Below, piece after piece: positions 1-8,932 of a stretch of DNA of 64,000 nt. Under the pieces are notes generated by a model that worked only from the letters and a program-made list of their open reading frames with translations, searched no databases and had not been told where the DNA came from. This DNA is from Turnera subulata. Taxonomy: Eukaryota > Streptophyta > Magnoliopsida > Malpighiales > Passifloraceae. The position numbers and the translations under genes are program-made. Position 1 is the first letter of the stretch, and each line of letters starts with the position of its first letter. Location of the stretch: contig JAKUCV010001846.1 in assembly GCA_028386065.3 (NCBI GenBank), positions 1-64,000 on the forward strand. The letters run 5' to 3'.

Positions 1-632
1 ATCCAGAATTAGTTAATAACCAGGTACGACCCTAGCTTGTCCAGTGACGGGGCCCGGAAGATAAAATTGGTAATAAAAATAATTAAGCATTCATTGGTCG
101 TGATATAGTTGTTATGGTAGTTTACTTGTGATGTGATTGGTTGAGCTTGATATGATTGGGTGAGTGTCCTCTGTTGTGTTGTTTGGGTTGTAATCCACTA
201 TTATGTTGTTTGTGATAGATTCATCTATTTTGATTGTTGTGTTTACCTCGAAAGTGTTATGGTTGAATATATCACTGTTTATCTTTCGTCGGTGAGCGTT
301 TCGGACTCACCCCTCGCCTGCGGGGTTTCATCCCGTAGGATGAGTTGTTGTAGTGCAGGAACGTACCGGGCGAGCTGAAGCGTATCCCTTGGACAGGGCT
401 TGGATCCATAGGTTGCATGTGTCGCATACAGTGTTAGTGAGTTTAAAGTCTTCCGCTGTGCAATGTTTTCGCTAATATTGGGCCATTGGGCCGGGATTTG
501 TTATTTATGATGTTTTACTATTTTGGGCCGTTGGGCCGAGTTATTGTAGTTCACACTGTATGCTTGGGTTTATTGGGTTGGGTTGTCACAGTTCCGGCGC
601 GTGTTTACTGTGTACGGTAAATACGGGTCGGG
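1..632 (+). mobile_element. 3' part of a Tekay-type gypsy LTR, plus orientation, truncated by the window edge
   Basis: The stretch matches the 3' third of the LTRs elsewhere in the window. It has the block around a 'cctcgcctgcgggg' motif near 313-326, the GC-rich 'ccgtaggatgagtt' block after it, and the terminal hairpin CGTGTTTAC/GTAAATACG, and ends GGGGCGTCTCA near 632. Its orientation is opposite to the LTR at 3101-5874 although it directly abuts the PPT-side end of the same internal region. No palindrome array is visible because that part of the LTR would lie before base 1. The family assignment comes from its similarity to the LTRs of the gag-pol element at 41203-53402. Confidence 0.8.
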
Positions 633-659
633 GCGTCTCACTACCCACCTTAAAAAAAT

Positions 660-823
660 TTTGTCCCCGAAATTCCGTCTTATCCGTGGGTCCTACCACG
701 ATAAGATTCTGGCACACTCTGCCAGGTATCCAACCTCAACATGAGATACCGCTTATACCCTTAAGTGACATCTCATCCGCTTATAAATACCAAACCTCAT
801 GACTGGCATACTCACACACAGTC
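660..823 (+). promoter_or_regulatory. Promoter of antisense gene A, copy 1
   Basis: A TATA box (TTATAAATA, 781-789) lies 35-43 bases before the ATG at 824. Upstream are inverted repeats: CGTGG/CCACG (685-689 and 696-700) and a perfect CTGGCA/TGCCAG (709-714 and 720-725). A third pair further down has decayed here but is perfect in copy 2. The bases around the TATA box and the ATG ('cctcatgactggca', 'cacacacagtcatgg') are nearly identical in both copies. Promoter activity is inferred. Confidence 0.55.
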
Positions 824-1201
824 ATGGACTCTCCATTAAGATCAAGGACAGCCTCCGACTCCGAAAACAACAGCTACATCGGCGGCACAGCTTTCCCAAC
901 AAGCTCCGATGAAGAGCCTCCAAAGAAACGGTTCATGACGAACATCATCGGCCTGAAGGAGCATATGGTCGTTTCCCCAAAACGACGGAAGAAGCGAGTC
1001 CCCAAGAAAGCTGAAGATCGCAAAGGCAAGGCGGTAGCTGAGAGCAGCACTCCGCAACAGAAGCTAACACAACTGAACTTCTCGCTGAAGAAGATCAGCT
1101 CGGCGGTGGCGCAGATCGAACTGGCGTGCGCGGAACTCTTCCCGCATATGCAAAATGTCAAAAACCTTGTAAAAGATCTAGAGAAGCAAGTAGCTCCGTA
1201 G
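824..1201 (+). CDS. Antisense cargo protein A, 125 aa, basic motif plus coiled-coil-like tail (unknown function)
   Basis: This ORF of 125 codons is intact. The N-terminal half is rich in Ser and acidic residues (DSENNSYIGG, residues 12-21; TSSDEEPPKKRF, 26-37). Residues 52-62 (PKRRKKRVPKK) look like a nuclear localisation signal, followed by EDRKGK. Residues about 81-122 have Leu/Ile/Val heptad spacing (LKKISSAVAQIELACAELF) and may form a coiled coil. I recognise no family. Copy 2 has the same length and about 81% identity by eye, with a single stop. The gene lies antisense in an LTR element, downstream of its own TATA box and upstream of AATAAA-type sequences at 1231-1247. A nuclear, possibly dimeric, DNA- or chromatin-associated protein is an inference from composition only. 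Confidence 0.6.
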   Translation: MDSPLRSRTASDSENNSYIGGTAFPTSSDEEPPKKRFMTNIIGLKEHMVVSPKRRKKRVPKKAEDRKGKAVAESSTPQQKLTQLNFSLKKISSAVAQIELACAELFPHMQNVKNLVKDLEKQVAP

Positions 1202-1974
1202 AGTACTCTTCTCCTGTTGTAATCCTTTATGAAATAAATAAAATAAATTTCCTTTTAAAATCAAAATCTTTTATGTTACCAAGCCTGTTGTTAAATGAAA
1301 AAAAATAACATCTCAAAGCAAAATAAAAATCAACTATAAGAATATATAAAATCAAATATAAAGAAATTAAAAGTAAAATTTGTTTAACAAAATCAAAACA
1401 AAAGAAATTAAAACAAAACTCGTTTAACAAAATCAAACAAAAAGGAAATAAAATAAAACATGTTTAACAAATTCAAAACGAAAAGAAATTAAAACAAAAT
1501 ATGTTTTCATGATCGACGCTCAGGATCGATCGTATCCATCCTCGATCCCGAGAAACGTGTCACGTACAGTTAACGGCAACGATCACGAGCACGTCCTGTG
1601 TCCCTTGAAAGACACGTTACCCACTTGTTCACAAATTCTGCATATGCCAAAAACGTCTGACAAGGCTTGTATCTCTACGAGATATTCGAACAGCTGTAAA
1701 CTTGTCGCACATGCACTCTACTCGAGGTGTGATCCCATCCGTCTGGCCTCAACGGTCACGGATGCAAGTGATAAAAGATGCAAGAAAATATAGAAAGACC
1801 ATAACAAGAAAAGACAAGGTAGCCAGAGCGAAAGAAATCATGTGATGGAAAAAGACTGAAAAACTCTGGCATGGGTCCGAAAAAAAACGCGTAAAGTATC
1901 AAAGCAATAAATGAAAGCAACGGTAAATTTTCAAAAAACCAAAATCTTGAAAATCAACAACGGTAATCACGCTC
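1202..1974 (+). other. Spacer between cargo genes A and B, copy 1
   Basis: 1231-1500 is A-rich, with repeated 'aaatcaaaac/aaagaaatta' runs and poly(A) signals just after gene A. 1505-1795 is a less AT-biased block also found in copy 2 at 9536-9840 ('cgtcctgtgtccc', 'cacttgttcacaa', 'gtcgcacatgc'). Its 94-codon ORF at 1509-1793 is not kept open in copy 2, so I read it as upstream regulatory DNA of gene B rather than a gene. Confidence 0.5.
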
Positions 1975-2099
1975 CCCATAAGAGTATAAAAGAGAGAGCG
2001 GTGATGAGTAAATTATTAAAAGCATTAAAAGCAACAAACACTCAAGCAAACAAAACCACAAAACGCTGAAAAAACACAAGACCAATACGTCCAAACACA
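1975..2099 (+). promoter_or_regulatory. Promoter and leader of antisense gene B, copy 1
   Basis: A TATA box (GTATAAAAGA, about 1983-1992) lies about 110 bases before the ATG at 2100. The leader is A-rich with 'caaacaaaaccacaa' motifs, shared with the copy 2 leader at 10115-10135. The start is preceded by 'caaacacaATGCC'. Assignment is from motif position only. Confidence 0.5.
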
Positions 2100-2783
2100 A
2101 TGCCTGCTCCATCATCAGTCTTCTTCATCGAAGGGGCCAACCTTGGCAGAAGGAACCGTCTGGCATACAGCATGGTCAATGAGCGTGCTGAAGAGCTACC
2201 GAACGAGCTCGGCAGGATGCCGCGACTAGTCTTCGTCGACGAGCTCTACTCTTCGCGGTTCTTCGTCACTCCAATCGAAGAGGTGTTCTTCCTAGAGGAT
2301 CATGGGACACTGAGGACTTCCTACTACGGCTCAGCAAACTCCGTGATGTTCTTCATCTCGGATAGGCTTCAAGAGTTCAACCTGGAGTCCACTTGCCAAA
2401 CTGTGGAGCAAGGCGCTTACTACCAGCTCTCAATGACAGCCCAGAGCATACCCAGAATGACTCGGCTACCTCCAACCTGGCCCAAGGTACGGCTACTGGT
2501 GTGGAACTGTAGAGGAGTAGCAAGACGTGCTCAGGAGTTCTCACGCACCCTGAGGGACTTGAAGAACCAGTACAAACCGAACATGGTTCTTCTGACGGAG
2601 ACGCAGTGGCAACTACGGGACGATCACGCTCTAATTCCACTCCGATTCCCTCAAGCTAACCGGTTCGAGATTCCTGGCCAGCACGACAGAGGCGGCATGT
2701 GGTTCTCGTGGAGCGGCAGAGTCACGGTCAACGTCAACAGCGACGCAAATAGCTTCCGGGTCAACGTCGTTGCAAACCGTTAA
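2100..2783 (+). CDS. Antisense cargo protein B, 227 aa: novel N-terminal domain fused to a truncated LINE-type endonuclease segment
   Basis: This is an intact ORF. Residues 1-130 match nothing I know; they hold NELGRMPRLVFVDELY (35-50) and FFLEDHG (63-69). Residues 131-227 resemble the start of the endonuclease/exonuclease/phosphatase (EEP) domain of plant LINEs: VWNCRG (134-139), a helix with FSRTLRDLKNQYKPN, then VLLTETQ (163-169) with the metal-binding Glu of the ET motif. GGMWFSW follows. The ORF stops before the catalytic His and Asp motifs expected later in that fold, so nuclease activity is unlikely. Copy 2 encodes the same 227 codons at about 82% identity with one stop. The gene is antisense to its host retroelement and has its own TATA box. 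A domesticated LINE fragment serving as a nucleic-acid-binding module is an inference. Confidence 0.65.
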   Translation: MPAPSSVFFIEGANLGRRNRLAYSMVNERAEELPNELGRMPRLVFVDELYSSRFFVTPIEEVFFLEDHGTLRTSYYGSANSVMFFISDRLQEFNLESTCQTVEQGAYYQLSMTAQSIPRMTRLPPTWPKVRLLVWNCRGVARRAQEFSRTLRDLKNQYKPNMVLLTETQWQLRDDHALIPLRFPQANRFEIPGQHDRGGMWFSWSGRVTVNVNSDANSFRVNVVANR

Positions 2784-3085
2784 ATGTATTTTCTATTTTT
2801 ATAAATTATCAAAAATTCATGTAATATTTCCCTTTAAAATATAAAGTATCAATGTACTATTTCCCTTTGCAATCAAAATATTAATATTTTCCTTTATATC
2901 AAAATATCGGTACTATCAATAATATTTGTATTTTCGCATATTATGGCATCATTTACCTCTTATGTGTATGTCCCACGACTGGATCCATAATGCACTAACT
3001 AAATGATGTAAAATATTAACAAGTGGAGTGAACTATGCAAACAAGACAACAACACACATAGACTGCCCGACAAGACCTAACGCCC
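2784..3085 (+). other. 3' flank of gene B, AT-rich
   Basis: The flank is AT-rich with several ATAAA and TAATATT runs that could end gene B transcripts, then 'tgactggatccataatgca' shared with copy 2 (about 10997-11015). No gene is seen. It lies between gene B and the primer-binding site. Confidence 0.4.
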
Positions 3086-3097
3086 GCTCCGCTACCA
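3086..3097 (-). promoter_or_regulatory. Primer-binding site, copy 1
   Basis: On the minus strand this reads TGGTAGCGGAGC, three bases after the LTR end. It differs at two positions from the usual plant initiator-Met PBS TGGTATCAGAGC. The same 12 bases follow the LTR in copy 2 and in the copia element at 54633-54644. Confidence 0.75.
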
Positions 3098-3639
3098 AAA
3101 TGAAACGCCCCAGCCCGTATTTACCGTACACAGTAAACACAAGCCGGAACTGTAACAGCCCAACCAAGATAAGACCAGCATACAGTGTATATGACAATAA
3201 CTCGGGCTCAACAGCCCATAATAATAACAACAAAAATAACTCACCACGGCCCAATGGCCCAACAATGACAAAGTATGCACAGCGGAAGACTTTAAAACTC
3301 ACAAAGACACTGTATGCCATACTGATGCAAACTATGGATCCAAGCCCTGTCCAAGGGATAACGCTGCAGCCTGTCTGGAATGCACCAATCCTATACCAAA
3401 AATAACTCATCCTACGGGATGAAAGCCCACAGGTGAGGGGTGAGTCCGAAGTGCTCACGACAATGGAAAGACCATCAATATGGACACTAAAGTACTCATG
3501 GTCCAAAAATAAGTGAAAACCGACCCAAAAGACTCAAACAAAATCCAATTATCCAATTTTATCTTTTCCCGGGCCCCGTCACGGATAAGCTAGGGTCGTA
3601 CCAGGTTATCAACCTGTTCCTGGTGCCAGATCAAAAAGA

Positions 3640-3990
3640 ACCCAGGGATAGACATCCCAAAAATAACAAACCGGGATAGACATCACAAGCATAGACATGC
3701 TTATCACACGAACCCAGATCATGGCCACCACAAAACAGTCTCTAACCATCCGGTCGTACCTCTACTTACCACGTGACAATTATATTACCATCATTAAAAA
3801 CCAAACTCACAGGGATCGACATCCCTAACCAAAGTACCGAGGATCGACATCCTCATCACAATTCATTAATTATTCCATTATATTTAATCCAAAGGACACA
3901 GAAAGTCGACACGGGGATAAACATCCCAAAAACACCAAAATACCAAATACTGGGATAAACATCCCGACAACAATCAAGACCACGGGATAA
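3640..3990. repeat. Array of short inverted repeats, LTR copy 1
   Basis: Several motifs of the form GGGATAGACATCCC, with variants AGGATCGACATCCT and GCATAGACATGC, are spaced through this stretch. Arms vary but stay mostly complementary. The array occupies the same LTR position as in all other full copies of the family in the window. Confidence 0.75.
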
Positions 3991-5227
3991 ACATCCCGAA
4001 CCAACCACAGCAAACGCAATACTCAACAGTGCAACAATCCACAAAACAAATTACCGAGTAATATAGGCACATATTGAAGGAAATCCATCCTCACCTTGGC
4101 CGATTACTCAACTCTGGAAACTATGACCGGTCCGACGCCGGCTCCTCGGGAAACTGCCCGATATCCAAACACCTATACAACAAAATCATACATACACATA
4201 AATGCACATAAGAGTATGTCATGATGCCAAACTGCGTAATAACCCATCCCGATTACTTATCCTTTATTATTTATTATCTTTTTATCGAAAATAATTAACC
4301 ATACGTATTTCCAAATATAATTTCGGTACCATACTTTAATTAAAACTCTTTCAAAATATATTTTCATAAAATAATTATAATTTCCCAAAATTATAATTAC
4401 TATAATTTTTCTGAAAATTATAACATATGTATATATTTTCCAAGAGTAATAACATATACATACTGTGTTTCAGAAAAATAATAACACATAATTATAATTT
4501 CCAGAAATATTTTCAAGGTATAAATATATTTTTTTTCCAATTAATAATAGTTTCCAAAACAAAACTTAATTATTTACCAAAGTATATATATTTATATTTT
4601 CCTAAAAATACCAGAATTAAATTGGCAATAATTTTCTTAAAATAAAAATACAATTTTTTTCCAAAATTATATACAAGATTAATTAATAAATACACATATA
4701 TATATTGTTTTTTTTTAAAAAAATTAAACGGACTGGGCCATGAATAGTGCCGGCCCAGACCAAGGCAGCAGGCCTGCCAAGGTTCGGCCCAGCACCAGCC
4801 CACAGCCCGAGTCCAACAACAAAACCCAATCCACTATTCGCGACCCGTTTACAAACAAATGGACCCTTGCAAAACCCGGGTCTTACCTCCGGGTTGCGGC
4901 AGTGACGACGACGATGGCGGGCGCGGAAGGGAGGGCGAGTGAGGCAGGGAGTGCGGCGGACGAGGGCGACTCCCTAGGCAGTGGAACGGCGGCGCGAGGT
5001 GGCACGACGGCTGAGCAGAGGCGCGGGGAGCTGGATCCGCGGGTTTCGCCGCCGGGTCGACGGCTCCCACAGGCGCGTCTCGCGGCGGAATGGAGCGGTG
5101 GAGGCGGGGTTCAGGTCGCGTCGGTGAGGCGGTCCTGACGGTGGCGGTGGTGAGACGAGACAAGGCCCGGAGCTCCACTCGGTGAACAGTGACGAGGAGA
5201 GGCCGGGGGCTGACGATGAACAGTGCT

Positions 5228-5540
5228 CTTTTTTTTTTCCTTTTTCTGAATTTTCAATATTTTCACTTCTTTTTTTCTATTTTATTCTTTCTTTTTTTTC
5301 TTTCTGATTTCCTTCTTTTTATTTTTTTCCCTCTTCTTCTTTTTTTCCTTATTTTCTTCCTCTCTTTTTTTTTTTCTGATTTCGTTTCTCTTTTTTTCTT
5401 TTCGTTTCTTTTTTTTTCTATTTTTTTCTTTTCCTTTTCTTTTTTTTTCTCTCTTTTTCTTTTTCCTCTCCTTTTCTCTCTTTCTCTTTTTTTTTTCTCT
5501 TCTTCTCTTCCTCTCCTCCGGCTCCTTCTCTTTTTCTGCT
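5228..5540 (+). repeat. Polypyrimidine tract inside LTR
   Basis: About 310 bases of almost pure C/T on the plus strand (polypurine in retro-sense). Equivalent tracts of different length lie at about 8107-8400, 12573-12815 and 36528-36625, and as purine at 17235-17500. They create spurious Phe/Ser/Leu- or Lys/Glu-rich ORFs. Confidence 0.8.
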
Positions 5541-5874
5541 TCTTTTATAAACTGAATAATACTATTATGCTTGTGATCAACAATAATGCGATTCGTCCGT
5601 ATTACGGGCGAATCCGATCCGGACCAGAAAATAACAGATACCTCCTTAGTTATTTTCCGGTGTGATTTTCCGAGAAATTCCGAAACCCGAAAAATACCAA
5701 CTTAGTTTTGAAAAATCCGCGGGAAAATCACGAGCGCGGGAAAACCCTCGGTTTCAAAAGACGACTCCCGATTTACCTTGAATTAATTACCCAAGATTAA
5801 TTCAACAGTAAATCACGGTAAATAGACTTTTACAGCCCGGGTAAAAATCTAAAATTTTTACCCGGGCTGTTACA

Positions 5875-6664
5875 AATTATTTAGATTAATTTTGCACAGT
5901 TATAAAGAAATATTTTTGAGGACTATTATGATAAAATTCTATAAAAAAAATTATTATAAGGACTACATATCATTCATTAGTATATGACCTGTCATTCATT
6001 ATTTGTTATTTGTTATATTATTATTAAGTAGGGGTATTTTTGTCTTTTAATTTTGGTGCTCTTTTTTTGTGAGTTCGTGTGCATCCCTATGAAATTATTA
6101 TATATTAGAATCGCTTAATATGGTTTTAATTTAGTTCTTCGTTCTTCTATTTATATAGATTTTTCATTTTTATATGATTATTTTTTTCATTCTTTAGTCA
6201 TGTTGTTGATAATGAGTATCTTTGTCATTAGTTTTCTCTTTGAATATTCTAATTTTTTTCATAATATTATTAATGCTCTTCATAATTTTTCATATTAATT
6301 ATTTGGATTAATTTTGCGCAGTTATAAAGGAATATTATAGAGGACTATTATGATAAAACTCTATAAAAAAATTATTATAAGGACTACATATCATTCAATA
6401 GTATATGACCTGTCATTCATTATTTGTTATTTGTTATATTATTATTAAGTAGGGGTATTTCTGTTTTTCAATTTTGGTCCTCATTTTTTGTGAATTTGTG
6501 CTTTTATATATAGTATAGATATAGATATAGACTACATATTATTCATAAGTGTATGACACGTCAATCACTCCTTGTCATATTAATAATAAATAAGGGTATT
6601 CTCGTCTTTCAATTTCGATACCATTTAATTAGATCAGTTCGTGTTTTTATATATAGTATAGACT
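5875..6664 (-). repeat. AT-rich repeats with Helitron-like 5' ends (minus), host sequence between copies 1 and 2
   Basis: A ~188-bp segment starting 'aattatttagattaatttt' (5875-6062) recurs at 6297-6484, about 90% identical by eye. Two ends of the form 'gcttttatatatagtataga' (about 6500-6520) and 'gtttttatatatagtatagac' (6643-6664) match, in reverse, the TCTATACTAT...AAAGCAC start of the Helitrons in this window. No gene is seen. Confidence 0.55.
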
Positions 6665-6669
6665 ACATA
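6665..6669. repeat. Target-site duplication ACATA, left
   Basis: ACATA directly precedes the LTR at 6670 and recurs at 13166-13170 directly after the other LTR. This marks a complete 5-bp-duplicating LTR retrotransposon insertion. Confidence 0.9.
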
Positions 6670-8747
6670 TGAAACGCCCCGAGCCGTATTTACCGTACAC
6701 AGTAAACACGTGCCGGAACTGTGACGACCCAACCAAACCAAGCCCAGCATACAGTGTATACAACATAAGCTCGGGCTCAACAGCCCAAAATAAAAACATC
6801 AATAACTACATAACCGGCCCAATGGTCCAACAATAGCAATATAATGCACAGTGGAAGACTTAATAACTCACAAAGACACTGTATGCGACACTGTTGCAAA
6901 CTATGGATCCGAGCCATGTCCAAGGGATAACGCCGCAGCCTGTCTGGAATGCATCAAACCTGAACCACAATACAACTCATCCTATGGGATGAAAGCCCGC
7001 AGGTGAGGGGTGAGTCCGAAGTGCTCACAACCATGGATAGACGATCAATATGCAACACTAAAAATTACTCAAAGTCGAAACAGGCAAAAACTGCCAAAAT
7101 ACACCCAACCGAAAGACTCGACCCAAAACCGGTCCAAGACCAAAAAGACTAAAACAGAAATCCAATTTTTCAAATTTTATCTTTCCTGGCCCCGTCACGG
7201 ATAAGCTAGGGGTCAGACCTGGTTATCAACATATTCCGGGTGCCAGACCAAATCCAAGAGAACCCAGGGATCGACATCCCAAAAATATAGAACCCAGGGA
7301 TAGACATCCCAAATATAATCACGGGATAGACATCCCAAGCATAGACATGCTTATCACAAGTAACCCAGGTCAAAGCCACCACAAAATAGTCTTAAACCAT
7401 CGAGTCGTACCACTACTTACCACGTGACAATTATATTATCATCATCAAAACCAAATCACAGGGATCAACATCCCTAACCAAAATACCGAGGTAGACATCC
7501 CTATCCAAAACCGAGGATCGACATCCTTATAACAATTTATTATTTATTCCATTATTCTTTATATCAAAAAGACACAGGATAAACATCCCGACAACAATCA
7601 AGACAATGGGATAAACATCCCGAAACAAACCACAACAAATGCAACATCCAACAATGCAATAATCATTAAACACAATAACCGAGTAATACAGGCACATATT
7701 GAAGGAAATCCATCCTCACCTTGGCCGATTACTCAACTCCGGAGACAATGACCGGTCCAAAGCCGGCTCCTCGGGAAACTGCCCGGTATCAAACCTTAGG
7801 AACGGTGGTCGGCGGCGCGACAACGCGAGGGGAAACTGGCGCGGGCAAGAGGAGACGCTGGCGACGCGAGGAGCGGTGGAAGGGCGGCACTGCGTCGTCG
7901 GCAAGAGGTGGCAGCCGTGGAGAAGTCAGATCCGCGGGTTTCGTCGCGGGTCAACGGCTCTAGCAGGTGCATCCGGCGGCGGAATCGAGCGGGAGAGGCG
8001 GCAACAGGTCGGCGACATCAAGGCGAGCGTGCTGGTGGCGGCGGTGCAGCGAACGGCGGCCTGGAGCATCTCGAGGTGAACAGTGACCCGAGGGTGACGG
8101 CACTGTTCACCCGGGTTTATTCCTTTTTTTTTCCTTTTTTCTATTTTCTTTCTATTTTTCTATTTTCCTTCTTTCTATTTTTTTCATTTTTTGTTTTATT
8201 TTTTTCCTTTTCTCCCCTTTTTTTTTCCTTCTTTTTTTTTCCTCTCCAATTTTCGATTTTTTTTCTTCTTTTTTTTTCTCTTCTTTTCTCTCTTTTTTTT
8301 TCTTTCTCTTTTTTTTTCTTTCACTCTTTTTTTCTCTTTTCCTCTCTTTTTTTTTTTCCCTCTCCTTTCTTCCTCTCCTCTTCCTTTCTTCCTCTGCTTC
8401 CTGCCCGATTCCTGCTTTTAAACTATTTTTTTACTATTCAACATGTGAAGCTTCAATAATGCAGCTTGTCTGCATTACGGAGCGAGTCCGGTCCGGACCA
8501 GAAAATAACTGATACCCCTCAGTTATTTTCCGGTGTGATTTTTCTGAGGATTTCGAAACCCGAAAAATACCAATCTGGGTCCGAAAAATCCACGGAAAAA
8601 TCACGAGCGCGGGAAAACCCTCGGTTACAAAAAATAACGCCCGATTTACCTTGAATTAATTACCCAAGATTAATTCATTCGGTAAATCACGGTAAAAAGA
8701 CTTTTACAGTCCCGGTAAAAATCTAAATTTTTACCCGGGCTGTTACT
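6670..8747 (-). mobile_element. 3' LTR of copy 2
   Basis: The 2078-bp LTR in retro-sense begins AGTAACAGCCCGG (the first T of TG is changed at 8747) and ends TTTCA at 6670. It contains the inverted-repeat array (7267-7622), a GC-rich block (7795-8100) and the polypyrimidine tract (8107-8400). The AT-rich stretch seen in LTR copy 1 is missing, which explains its shorter length. Confidence 0.9.
7267..7622. repeat. Array of short inverted repeats, copy 2 3' LTR
   Basis: The motifs are GGGATCGACATCCC (7267-7280), GGGATAGACATCCC (7297-7310 and 7323-7336), AAGCATAGACATGCTT (7337-7352) and GGGATCAACATCCC (7461-7474), then AGGATCGACATCCT near 7513 and GGGATAAACATCCC near 7609. The GCAT/ATGC and AGGAT/ATCCT variants keep their arms complementary. 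Confidence 0.85.
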
Positions 8748-8790
8748 GTCTTCCCACCTTAAAAAGAATTTCGTCCCCGAAATTCCATTT
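8748..8790 (-). promoter_or_regulatory. PPT-side end of internal region, copy 2
   Basis: On minus, 'aatttcggggacgaaattc' then 'ttttaaggtgggaagac' leads into the 3' LTR. The gag-pol element has 'aatttcgaggacgaaattc' then 'ttttaagggggcagac' before its 3' LTR. The purine run AAGGTGGGAAGA is the probable polypurine tract. Confidence 0.7.
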
Positions 8791-8932
8791 TATCCGTGGG
8801 TCCTACCACGATAAGCTTCTGGGACACTCTGCCAGGTGTCCAAACTCAATGCGATATGTCGCTTTTACCCTTAAGCGACATCTCGTCCTCTATAAAAACC
8901 GAACCTCATGACTGGCAAACTCACACACAGTC
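8791..8932 (+). promoter_or_regulatory. Promoter of antisense gene A, copy 2
   Basis: The TATA box CTATAAAAA (8890-8898) lies about 40 bases before ATG 8933. Three inverted repeats lie upstream: CGTGG/CCACG (8795-8799, 8806-8810), CTGGGA/TGCCAG (8819-8835, one mismatch) and a perfect 9-bp ATGTCGCTT/AAGCGACAT (8856-8864, 8873-8881). The spacing equals that in copy 1. Confidence 0.55.

Larger units (their letters stand above)
633..3100 (-). mobile_element. Internal region of gag-pol-less Tekay-type element, copy 1 (retro-sense minus)
   Basis: Read on the minus strand this runs from a primer-binding site at 3086-3097 to a PPT-like end at about 633-675. That end ('ccaccttaaaa' then 'gtccccgaaattcc' on plus) matches the 3' internal end of the gypsy element near 50500-50534. 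No gag, protease, RT or integrase is present. Instead two ORFs (A at 824-1201 and B at 2100-2783) lie on the plus strand, antisense to the retroelement. The same arrangement recurs in copy 2 at 8748-11124. I infer a non-autonomous LARD-type derivative moved by a Tekay relative. Confidence 0.75.
3101..5874 (-). mobile_element. Tekay-type LTR, copy 1 (5' LTR in minus orientation)
   Basis: The 2774-bp LTR starts TGTAACAGCCCGG (minus, at 5874) and ends GGGGCGTTTCA (at 3101), so it has TG...CA ends. Inside, in plus order, are the array of GGGAT-N4-ATCCC inverted repeats (3640-3990), an AT-rich stretch (4230-4730), a GC-rich block (4735-5220), a polypyrimidine tract (5228-5540) and a perfect 17-bp hairpin (5832-5870). 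The following bases, AATTA, are the likely target duplication; the partner would be off the window. Long ORFs inside are composition artefacts. Confidence 0.85.

Noticed and set aside
1509..1793. 94-codon ORF between genes A and B
   Set aside because: The homologous block in copy 2 (about 9536-9840) has indels that do not keep the frame.
3086..3100. tRNA 3' end (GCTCCGCTACCA)
   Set aside because: No cloverleaf upstream; it is the primer-binding site of the LTR element.
5189..5665. 158-codon plus ORF rich in Phe/Ser/Leu, and similar ones at 7908-8459, 12372-12878 and 17129-17573
   Set aside because: They are translations of polypyrimidine or polypurine tracts inside LTRs; not conserved in length or frame between copies.
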